A DNA stretch of 64,000 nt, from NCBI GenBank assembly GCA_947598155.1, contig CANQFC010000001.1, forward strand, positions 248,001 to 312,000, written 5' to 3'. The notes beneath the pieces are model-generated. The model did no database searches, was not told the DNA's origin, and saw only the letters and a program-made list of their open reading frames with translations. The DNA is from an uncultured Clostridia bacterium. GTDB lineage: Bacteria; Bacillota; Clostridia; Oscillospirales; Acutalibacteraceae. Numbering within the stretch: position 1 is the first letter of the stretch; each line of letters opens with the position of its first letter. The translations under genes and the position numbers were made by a program. Of this stretch, positions 1 through 7,308 are shown one piece after another.

Positions 1-1310
1 ACGTCTTTTTTCCTGTCAACGAGGAAGATAAAGCCGTCCTCGTCGCGCATGGCCATATCGCCTGTGTAAAGCCAGCCGTCCTTGAGCGCTTTTGCGGTAG
101 CCTCGGGGTCGTTGTAGTAACACTCCATAACGCCGTCGCCTTTAACGCAGAGCTCGCCTACTTCCTGACCCGAAATTTCGTTGCCGTTTTCGTCTACTAT
201 TTTCACTTGCCAGCCGTAACCCGGAACGCCTATCGCGCCTACCTTATGTACGTTTTCAACGCCAAGATGAACTGCGCCGGGCCCTATTGACTCAGAGAGG
301 CCGTAGTTAGTGTCATATTGATGATTCGGAAAATACTCAAGCCAGTGTTTAATAAGACTTCTGGGAACAGGCTGCGCGCCTATGTGCATAAGCCGCCAAT
401 GCGACAGGTCATAGTCCTCAAGCTTTAATTTGCCCGAGTCAAGCGCATTTAAAATATCCTGCGCCCACGGAACCAAAAGCCAAACTATGGTGCATTTTTC
501 CTTTGAAACCGCGTCTAATATAAATTCGGGCTTTGTGCCTTTAAGTAAAACGGCCTTTGAACAGCTTATAAGCGAGCCGAACCAGTGCATCTTAGCGCCC
601 GTATGGTAAAGCGGGGGGATACAGAGAAAAACGTCGTTTTTGCTTTGCGAATGGTGCTTTTGCTCTACAATGCAGGAATGAATTAAAGACCTGTGCTTGT
701 GAAGTATAGCCTTCGGGAATCCCGTAGTGCCCGAGGAAAAGTAAATAGCCGCGTAGTCGTCTTCGGTAAGCGGAATATTCGGGTTAAGGCTGCTGGAATC
801 GGCGGAAATATTATAATAATTCTCCGCAAACGAGGGGCATCCGTCGCCCACATAAATGAGAAGTCTGTTTTTGCTTATTTCATCGGCGATTTTTTCAACT
901 CTGCCAATAAATTCAGGGCCGAATACGAGCATATCGGCTTCCGAAAGGTCAATACAGTATTTAATTTCGTCCGACGCGTATCGGAAATTCAGCGGAACGG
1001 CCATAGCTCCGGTTTTTAGAATGCCGAAATAAATCGGCAGCCACTCAAGGCAGTTCATTAAAAGAACGGCAACTTTATCGCCTTTGCCTATGCCGAGGTT
1101 TATAAGGGCGTTTGCAAACCTGTTCGCCTTTTCGTTGAAAACCGCCCATGTAATTTCATTTCGGTAATATGAGCGTCCCGTCGGCTCGACAAGCTCATAA
1201 TCACGCCAAGTAAGACGGCGGTTATCCGAAATTTCGGGGTTGATTTCCACTAAAGCGACGTCGCCTCCGTGTTCACGGCTGTTTTTTTCCAATAAATCTA
1301 CAATTGTCAT
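1..1310 (-). CDS. AMP-forming acyl-CoA synthetase, C-terminus cut by window edge
   Basis: The reading frame starts at ATG 1310-1308 behind AGGTGAAAAT and is still open at the window edge, so 436 codons are visible. It carries the ANL-superfamily adenylation signature SSGTTGFPK at about residue 190, a YGLSES substrate/ATP motif, and GWLYTGD followed by VDRKKD near the edge. Only the small C-terminal domain is missing. By family, it activates a carboxylic acid as acyl-AMP and transfers it to CoA, in the cytoplasm. The substrate cannot be read from the sequence; a medium or long-chain fatty acid or an aryl acid are both possible. It is divergent from the amidohydrolase, with a 160 bp shared spacer. 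Confidence 0.9.
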   Translation of the reverse strand, partial: MTIVDLLEKNSREHGGDVALVEINPEISDNRRLTWRDYELVEPTGRSYYRNEITWAVFNEKANRFANALINLGIGKGDKVAVLLMNCLEWLPIYFGILKTGAMAVPLNFRYASDEIKYCIDLSEADMLVFGPEFIGRVEKIADEISKNRLLIYVGDGCPSFAENYYNISADSSSLNPNIPLTEDDYAAIYFSSGTTGFPKAILHKHRSLIHSCIVEQKHHSQSKNDVFLCIPPLYHTGAKMHWFGSLISCSKAVLLKGTKPEFILDAVSKEKCTIVWLLVPWAQDILNALDSGKLKLEDYDLSHWRLMHIGAQPVPRSLIKHWLEYFPNHQYDTNYGLSESIGPGAVHLGVENVHKVGAIGVPGYGWQVKIVDENGNEISGQEVGELCVKGDGVMECYYNDPEATAKALKDGWLYTGDMAMRDEDGFIFLVDRKKD

Positions 1311-1471
1311 ATTTTCACCTTTTCTTGGTAGGATTTTTATGTTATAATAGTTTCATAAGTAATATATAAGCAATTCGGTGTTTAAAGAATTGAATACAGT
1401 AAAAAATAAACGAAAGGAGCTGTCTTTGCGTAATATTGAATTTTTGCGCAAACGGCGTATCGAAAGTAATT

Positions 1472-2269
1472 ATGGTAATTGATTTTCACACGCACACATT
1501 TCCTGATAAAATAGCCGCGCAGACTATCAAATTTCTGTCGGAAAAGGGAAATACAAAGCCTTACAGGGAGGGAACTCTTTCTGCGCTTAAAGAATCTATG
1601 AAAAAATCAGGCGTTGATTATTCCGCGGTATTGCCCGTTGCCACCGCGCCAAAACAAGTCGGCTCAATAAACAGGCTCAGCGCCGAGGAGAACGGCAAGG
1701 ACGGGATTTTTTTCGCGGGGGCAATCCACCCGGACTGCGAAAATGTTGAAGAAATACTTGATTTCGTTAAATCAAACGGGCTGTTCGGCATAAAAATCCA
1801 TCCGGATTATCAGGGCGTTTATTTTGACGATGAAAGGTATATACGCATAATGCGTGAGGCCGCAAAGCGGGATTTGATTATTGTAACTCACGCGGGGGTC
1901 GACGTCGGCTACCCTGACGACGTTCACTGCACGCCCGATATGGTGCTCAATGTTTTGTCAAAACTCAAGGGAATAATTGAAAACAAGCTCGTACTCGCCC
2001 ATATGGGCGGCTGTGATTTGCCTGACGAGGTGTTAAAAAAGCTTGCAGGCGGGCCCGTATATTTTGACACGTCGTTTGTGCTTGACAAATACACAGACAA
2101 GTGCAGGGAGATTATAGAAAAGCACGGTTTTGACAAAATACTTTTTGCAACCGATTCTCCTTGGAGCGAACAAAAAAAGTTTGTCGAGATAATCAAAGAG
2201 TACGGATTTTCAAAAGAACAAACCGATATGATTCTTTACAGAAACGCGAAAAGGCTTTTAAATATATAG
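1472..2269 (+). CDS. Metal-dependent amidohydrolase (TIM barrel)
   Basis: 265 residues from ATG 1472 (MVIDFHTHTFPDK). The metal-ligand motifs of the amidohydrolase_2/TatD-like superfamily are in order: HTH near the N-terminus, IKIHPDYQG, THAGVDVGYP, LAHMGG and FATDSPW near the C-terminus. It probably hydrolyses or decarboxylates a small organic substrate, which is not predictable. The start is ambiguous. An in-frame TTG at 1436 would add 12 residues. The good Shine-Dalgarno AAAGGAG at 1413-1419 is better placed for a TTG at 1426 in another frame, which encodes an 18-residue peptide ending just past the ATG. I prefer 1472 because family members begin this way. A hairpin terminator follows. Confidence 0.85.
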   Translation: MVIDFHTHTFPDKIAAQTIKFLSEKGNTKPYREGTLSALKESMKKSGVDYSAVLPVATAPKQVGSINRLSAEENGKDGIFFAGAIHPDCENVEEILDFVKSNGLFGIKIHPDYQGVYFDDERYIRIMREAAKRDLIIVTHAGVDVGYPDDVHCTPDMVLNVLSKLKGIIENKLVLAHMGGCDLPDEVLKKLAGGPVYFDTSFVLDKYTDKCREIIEKHGFDKILFATDSPWSEQKKFVEIIKEYGFSKEQTDMILYRNAKRLLNI

Positions 2270-2294
2270 AAATATGCTATCATTTTACCTGCCG

Positions 2295-2319
2295 AAAGTC
2301 AAGAATTTCGACTTTTTTT
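2295..2319 (+). terminator. Rho-independent terminator after the amidohydrolase
   Basis: AAAGTC pairs with GACTTT around a nine-base loop and runs into seven T residues. It closes the amidohydrolase unit. Confidence 0.75.
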
Positions 2320-2594
2320 GCGATAGAAATTAAAGGGGTAAAATAGTATATAATATACAAAAAACCGTATGCAAAGATGCCGAAGATGTTTTGCCTTAAT
2401 ACTTAAAATTGAAACGGGCCGCTTTCTTTAGTAAGGCGGTTCGCTTTTTACTGTCGGAAAATAACTTATTTCTCAGCTCGGTTTGCATTGCTCTTTTTGT
2501 CACGCCGATTGACGGGGCAAGCCCATTATTGAATTGCGCAAACTGCGTAATTTTGTTAAAATAAAAAGCGAATAAAAAATTTTTTTGAAAATTT
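2320..2594. other. Intergenic spacer with hairpin and dispersed element
   Basis: No gene was seen. A second imperfect hairpin (CCGC 2419-2422 with GGCGG 2435-2439, followed by a T tract) lies ahead of the dispersed repeat at 2461-2533. The remainder is AT-rich leader of the sigma factor operon. Confidence 0.5.
2461..2533 (+). repeat. Dispersed intergenic element, full-length copy
   Basis: Begins ATAACTTATTTCTCAG and ends TTGACGGGGCAAGCCC then ATTATTGAA. Both ends recur in other spacers of this window. The 33961-34023 copy matches it along most of its length, including TTTCTCAG, CGGTTT and ACGCCG. It lies about 110 bp upstream of the sigma factor start. Confidence 0.7.
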
Positions 2595-2645
2595 TTGTCA
2601 GTTTTTCGATTTTTGACGACTACTATACGAAAGAGAGTGAGTCAG

Positions 2646-3194
2646 TTGAATAGCGCTGTTAAAAAACTGGCAGACGAAAAGCTCAAAGAAGCTTACGGAC
2701 TTTGCTATTTGCCTTTAATTAAATACTGCAACGTGCGTATGGGCGACGCGCGCGCTTCGGCGGATGACTGCGTTCAGGAAGCGTTTTTGGTCTATTACAA
2801 CCGCTTGCTTTCGGGCGAGCAGATTGAAAATCCGAGAGCGTATCTTTACCGTACCGCAGATAATTTCGTAAAACGCGCCGTTGAATCTTACAGCAAAACG
2901 GTTAAACATACAGTTCCGTTGGAGCAGGCAAGCGAGCTTCAGTCCGACGTTCTGTCTTTCATAGCGGAAAACACAGATTATGACAGCTTGGCGGAAAAAC
3001 TGCTGGATTCGCTCAGCGATAGGGAAAAACAGTTTTACAGGCTTAAATACACGGAAAAGCTTTCACTGTCCGAGATAGCAAAGCTTTTAGATATTTCGCC
3101 GTCAGCCGCCGCCAAGCGAAGTTCAAGACTCAGACTGCAAATAAAAGAAAAAATTACTGATTTTATTGAATCTCAAAGTGAAGGAGATGTGTAA
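2646..3194 (+). CDS. ECF-type sigma-70 family RNA polymerase sigma factor
   Basis: 182 residues if started at TTG 2646, which follows GAGAGTGAG at good spacing. An upstream TTG at 2595 would add 17 residues but lacks a ribosome binding site. Region 2 is recognisable in ADDCVQEAFLVYYNRL and NPRAYLYRTADNFV. Region 4 is in LSDREKQFYRLKYTEKLSLS and EIAKLLDISPSAAAKRSSR, a helix-turn-helix that reads the -35 box. It should direct polymerase to a small regulon. The next gene encodes a membrane protein of anti-sigma layout and the one after that a secreted dockerin protein, so the three genes form a likely signalling operon for the cell surface. Confidence 0.88.
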   Translation: MNSAVKKLADEKLKEAYGLCYLPLIKYCNVRMGDARASADDCVQEAFLVYYNRLLSGEQIENPRAYLYRTADNFVKRAVESYSKTVKHTVPLEQASELQSDVLSFIAENTDYDSLAEKLLDSLSDREKQFYRLKYTEKLSLSEIAKLLDISPSAAAKRSSRLRLQIKEKITDFIESQSEGDV

Positions 3195-3195
3195 A

Positions 3196-4260
3196 GTGGA
3201 AAGACTGAAAATCAATTCGTCAATTCTACGGTATATTTTAGACGACCGTGAAGCAACCGATGAATTGCGCGAATTTTTAAACTCAGTAATAGATGACGAG
3301 CTTAGCAAAAATGAAAACGCCGACTGCGATTTAATAGACGAATGTATAAACGCTTTGGAAGAGCTTGATTCTGAAAATCCGCTTGAAAGTCCGCGCTTAA
3401 CTGTTTTGACGTCAGAAGAAAAGTTCCTGAAGAGCATACAAAAAAAGTCGCGTCTTCAAAAGAACAAATACCAAAAACTCGCTGTTATTTGCGCTTCGGC
3501 AGTATTGCTTTTTGCGTTAGGGTCGGTTAAAACAGAATCCGGCCAAACCGTCGCCAAAAGCGTTGCAAAAAAGATTGCGGCTGTTTTTAATATTAAAAAT
3601 CTCGGTGATTCAGAAGGTGAGACCTCCGCGCCGGAAACCGAACCGCAAATTACTGAACCCGCTTCGATTTCCGATACATCGCAGGAGGCGCTGACCGAGG
3701 TTTCATCCGAACAGCAGATTGATATGACGACGCCAAAAACGGCGGCGCCCGTGTTGTTTGAAAAAATTCGGGGCGTACTTTCCGAAAAAGCGAAGACGGA
3801 GTATAAGATAGGCGATAAGCTTGATACTGACGGCGTGCAGATTTTTGCGGTATACAGTGACGGCAGTGAGAAACAAATACCGATTGACAAGTGCAGCGTA
3901 TCGGTTCCGCAGAATTTCGCAAAGGACGCCGGGCGATATAAAATAACTGTAACATATCGGGAAAAGTCTTTTTCTTATGACGTAAAGGTATATGCCGAAA
4001 AAGAAAGCGTAATTATCAACTCAATTTACGGAACTTTCCCGAATGATTATGATTTTACCGTCGAATCATTTGACGACATTGACCTAACGGGAATGACGGT
4101 TACGGCGGTTTATTCGGACGGCAGTGAAAAAAACATTCCGCTTGAGGAATGTGAAATAAATGTAGAGAAAAATTTTATGGAAATTGAAAACAAAGCTCTT
4201 ATTACCGTTACTTACGAAGAGCGTCAATTTTCGTTTGTGCTGACAAAGGAGGAAAAATAA
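3196..4260 (+). CDS. Membrane anti-sigma-factor-like protein with two Ig-like ectodomains
   Basis: 354 residues from GTG 3196, nine bases after AAGGAG; the sigma gene stop is at 3192-3194. An upstream in-frame ATG at 3187 touches the ribosome binding site and is rejected. The N-terminal ~85 residues are acidic, helical and cytoplasmic, suited to holding a sigma factor. One membrane segment follows (LAVICASAVLLFALGSV), then a Ser/Thr/Pro/Glu-rich linker. Two bacterial Ig-like (group 3) domains follow, each with the hallmark VYSDGSEKxIP and an ITVTY strand. I infer an anti-sigma factor whose outer Ig-like domains sense a surface or polysaccharide signal, as in the RsgI idea. No recognised anti-sigma motif was identified. 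Confidence 0.7.
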   Translation: MERLKINSSILRYILDDREATDELREFLNSVIDDELSKNENADCDLIDECINALEELDSENPLESPRLTVLTSEEKFLKSIQKKSRLQKNKYQKLAVICASAVLLFALGSVKTESGQTVAKSVAKKIAAVFNIKNLGDSEGETSAPETEPQITEPASISDTSQEALTEVSSEQQIDMTTPKTAAPVLFEKIRGVLSEKAKTEYKIGDKLDTDGVQIFAVYSDGSEKQIPIDKCSVSVPQNFAKDAGRYKITVTYREKSFSYDVKVYAEKESVIINSIYGTFPNDYDFTVESFDDIDLTGMTVTAVYSDGSEKNIPLEECEINVEKNFMEIENKALITVTYEERQFSFVLTKEEK

Positions 4261-6471
4261 ATGAAAAAAACTAATGGTATCAAAAAAATGTTGGCAATTC
4301 TTTTCTGTGTATTGCTTGTACTGTCCGCTGTGCCGCTGTATTCATTTGCCGAAGAGCCGCACTCATTTGAATTTAAAACGGTTGGCGATGAAGTAACGCT
4401 TGTGCGCTGTAAACCGGGTACGGCGACAGACATTGAGGTTCCCGAAATATACAACGACAAGCCCGTAACGGTTATTGAAGACGGCGCTTTTACAGCTTTG
4501 GGATATACGGGAGCTGACGGGGAAGATGTCTCATATAATGTAACGCTGCCCAAGACGATAAAGAAAATAGGATTTATGTCTTTCGGTATGAGCAATGTTG
4601 CCGTAACCAATTTGAACGAACTTTCAAATCTTGAATATATAGGCGCATACGCATTTGCGCTTTCAAATTTGTCCGGCGATATTGTACTTTCGGACAAGGT
4701 AACATATGTAGGCGCATCTGCTTTTACATATACTGATATTACTTCTCTTCATCTCGGCAAAAATGTAAATATTCCTCAGCCGGAATCATCTAAAAAAGTT
4801 GTTCAGTATATGGTAAGCTCTTCACTGTCCTTTTTTGCAAAACAAGCAAACTTATCGACTACGGTTTCTGAAAAGAGCATAGCGCTTTGCTGTCAGAAAC
4901 TTAAAAAAATAACTGTTGATTTAAGCAACCCGAATTACCGTTCGGTAAACGGTGTGCTTTACAGTAAGGATATGACAAAGCTTTACGCATATCCTTCAGG
5001 TAAACAGAACACTGTTTTCATTATGCCGTCAACAGTTGACGCTTTCTACAATGCGTTTGGCGGATTTTACATTACTCCGGTTAATATTCTCGGAATGACA
5101 TTTGATATTTTTGAACAAAATAATTTTATACCCTCCGGTTCTTCATCAGATGAGCAAGGCGGCAGTATGCTGAATAAGAGCAGCAAATTTGCAAGCAATC
5201 TTAAAAACATTGTAATTTCCGACAGAGTTTCAGAGATTGTGGACATTGCCTTTTACAATACCGGGATTGAAAGCGTCTTCATTTCAAAAAGCGTTACAAA
5301 TATAGGCAAGAAGGCATTTTGGCACTGCACAGACCTTACTACGGTAGGTTTTGACCGCAATTCTTCATTTAAATCTCTTCCCGAAGAATGCTTTAAAGAC
5401 TGCACAAACTTAAAAAATATAACATTCGGCCGTATCAATTACCTTGAATCACTTGTATTCGGCAACTGCTCGGCTCTTGAAAGAGTCGATCTTACAAATG
5501 TTATGGCGATTGAGAGCACCGCGTTTGACGGATGCGACAGTCTTACCGATATTGTTTATCAGAATACGGAATCGGAAGAGAGAGCGACCGTTTCGGCTCA
5601 GGCTTTTGACAATACTGCTTCGCTTGAGAACGTTATGCTTGGCAACTCGGTTGAAAAAATTGAGGATAAAGCCTTTGCAAACTGCCAGAACCTTAAATCC
5701 GCATACATTTCAGAGGAGATTGAAAGCATAAGCGACACCGCGTTTGACGGTTGCGACAATCTCACGATTTTCTGCCCGTCGGAGGAATGCTACGCCTACT
5801 CTTACGCAAAGGCGAACAATATACCTGTAACGACTTTACAGGTAATGCCTATTCCGAATCAAACCTATACGGGCGAGGCTATTGAGCCTGAGATTACCGT
5901 TAAATCAAGCGGTCAGGTATTAAAGCAGGGCAACGATTACAGCACTTATTTCAAGGACAATATTGAGGCGGGTCTGGCAACAGTAAACGTTTTGGGCGAG
6001 GGCAAATACAGTATGTTCGCTTCAGTCTGCAAATTTGCGATTGTCCAAAGAAACATTAACGACGGCGTTTCAGTGGGCGAAATTGCGCCTCAGGTATTAA
6101 ACGGCGAAAAGGCCGAGCCTGAAGTTACGCTCTCCTACAACGGAAGAACTCTTCAAAAGGATACGGACTACGCCGTTGAATATATGGACAACACTGAAGC
6201 GGGAACTGCGGCGGCAGTAATTATGGGTAAAAACAATTTCGTCGGAGTTTGCACCGTGGAATTTGAAATTATTGCACCCGATAATAAGAATACTGGCGAC
6301 GCAAACAATGACGGCACAATTGACATAAACGACTACGCAATGGTTAAAAACTATGTAACCTGTCAGAGCAAGCTGACAGATGCTCAAAAGGAATTTGCCG
6401 ACATCAATAAAGACGGTACGGTAGACATTTTTGACGCCATAGCGATAGACTGTATTATTCATAACACGTGA
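4261..6471 (+). CDS. Secreted leucine-rich-repeat (BspA-like) protein with C-terminal dockerin
   Basis: 736 residues. Starts at ATG 4261 directly after the previous stop, with GGAGG inside the previous gene's end, so translation is coupled. A signal peptide (MKKTNGIKKMLAILFCVLL...SFAEE) precedes BspA-type LRR_5 repeats over roughly residues 60-500, for example IGKKAFWHCTDLTTV and IEDKAFANCQNLKSA. Two beta-sandwich repeats with the pattern NxTYTGExIEPEITV/YNGRTLQKDTDYAVEY follow. A type I dockerin begins near residue 677, with paired calcium loops GDANNDGTIDINDY and ADINKDGTVDIFDA. Dockerins bind cohesins, so the protein probably docks onto a scaffold or the wall. It is the likely target of the upstream sigma/anti-sigma pair. 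Confidence 0.85.
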   Translation: MKKTNGIKKMLAILFCVLLVLSAVPLYSFAEEPHSFEFKTVGDEVTLVRCKPGTATDIEVPEIYNDKPVTVIEDGAFTALGYTGADGEDVSYNVTLPKTIKKIGFMSFGMSNVAVTNLNELSNLEYIGAYAFALSNLSGDIVLSDKVTYVGASAFTYTDITSLHLGKNVNIPQPESSKKVVQYMVSSSLSFFAKQANLSTTVSEKSIALCCQKLKKITVDLSNPNYRSVNGVLYSKDMTKLYAYPSGKQNTVFIMPSTVDAFYNAFGGFYITPVNILGMTFDIFEQNNFIPSGSSSDEQGGSMLNKSSKFASNLKNIVISDRVSEIVDIAFYNTGIESVFISKSVTNIGKKAFWHCTDLTTVGFDRNSSFKSLPEECFKDCTNLKNITFGRINYLESLVFGNCSALERVDLTNVMAIESTAFDGCDSLTDIVYQNTESEERATVSAQAFDNTASLENVMLGNSVEKIEDKAFANCQNLKSAYISEEIESISDTAFDGCDNLTIFCPSEECYAYSYAKANNIPVTTLQVMPIPNQTYTGEAIEPEITVKSSGQVLKQGNDYSTYFKDNIEAGLATVNVLGEGKYSMFASVCKFAIVQRNINDGVSVGEIAPQVLNGEKAEPEVTLSYNGRTLQKDTDYAVEYMDNTEAGTAAAVIMGKNNFVGVCTVEFEIIAPDNKNTGDANNDGTIDINDYAMVKNYVTCQSKLTDAQKEFADINKDGTVDIFDAIAIDCIIHNT

Positions 6472-6508
6472 TTTCATAACAATGATTTCATAAATTTTCT
6501 TCCTGTAA

Positions 6509-6545
6509 TTTCACTCCTCGGAGCAATTCGAGGAGTGAAATACTT
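6509..6545 (+). terminator. Strong terminator after the LRR-dockerin gene
   Basis: A perfect 12 bp stem TTTCACTCCTCG / CGAGGAGTGAAA with an eight-base loop, followed by TACTTTT. Confidence 0.85.
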
Positions 6546-6596
6546 TTGAATTTAAGATTATCAAAATAAATTATATATTATAACGTAAACATAATA

Positions 6597-6633
6597 AAAA
6601 AGCGAAACTCAAAAATTGAGCCTCGCTTTTTTT
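6597..6633. terminator. Bidirectional terminator
   Basis: AAAAAGCGA and TCGCTTTTTTT flank an inner CTCAA/TTGAG stem. It has A and T tracts on both sides, so it can end the YczE-like operon on the minus strand as well as plus-strand read-through. Confidence 0.75.
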
Positions 6634-6645
6634 GTCTGTTGAAAT

Positions 6646-7308
6646 TCAGGGCAGATTATGCGTTAAGAGCTTAGTCAGCTTTCCTTTCAGACGTTTTGTA
6701 AAGAATTTTACCGTAAATCCCGTGAGCAGGGCGGAAATGAACGTTCCCTCGCGTGCGCCGACAATTTTCATATCAAAAAACACAAGCGACATAATCACCG
6801 CCGCGGTAACACAGCCGATGTCAAACGCTATCTTAACATTGCCGAATTGAAAGCCCGTTTTGTCCGCAATAGCTTTAACTATTGCCTCGCCGGAATTTAA
6901 AATAACGTCTGCGATGACTGAAAGCGAAATTCCGAACCCGAGAATAACAATACCGCCGAAAAGCATTAAAAGCCTTGAAAAATAATTGCTTACGGGGATA
7001 AATGACGCAATTCGCATTCCGAGGTCGGTAAAATAACCGAATAAAAACGAAATCGGCACTTGCATAAGCTGATAGAGCTTAAAATCTTTTTTTAAAATTA
7101 CAATTTGACCGAGTATGAGCACACAATTCCAAATAATAAGCCAAGTGCCCATAGTTATGGAGCTGAATTTAATGCTCATAACGTTCGCAACCGATGATAT
7201 GGGCGAAACGCCGAGTTCACCCCGCTTTGTAAACGCGATTCCGACCCCGGCAAAGAATAAGCCGACTATAAAAAGTGCGTATCTTTTAGCAAGTTCCTTT
7301 TTACTCAT
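6646..7308 (-). CDS. YczE/YyaS/YitT-type integral membrane protein
   Basis: 220 residues, mostly hydrophobic, with about five to six membrane segments and a basic C-terminal tail. The N-terminal stretch FFAGVGIAFTKRGELGVSPI is the pattern seen in YczE/YitT-like Firmicute membrane proteins, whose biochemical role is unknown. The gene overlaps the end of metH by eight bases, so it is the last member of the metF-metH operon. A role in moving a one-carbon, sulfur-amino-acid or cobalamin-related compound is only guilt by association. Confidence 0.75.
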   Translation of the reverse strand: MSKKELAKRYALFIVGLFFAGVGIAFTKRGELGVSPISSVANVMSIKFSSITMGTWLIIWNCVLILGQIVILKKDFKLYQLMQVPISFLFGYFTDLGMRIASFIPVSNYFSRLLMLFGGIVILGFGISLSVIADVILNSGEAIVKAIADKTGFQFGNVKIAFDIGCVTAAVIMSLVFFDMKIVGAREGTFISALLTGFTVKFFTKRLKGKLTKLLTHNLP

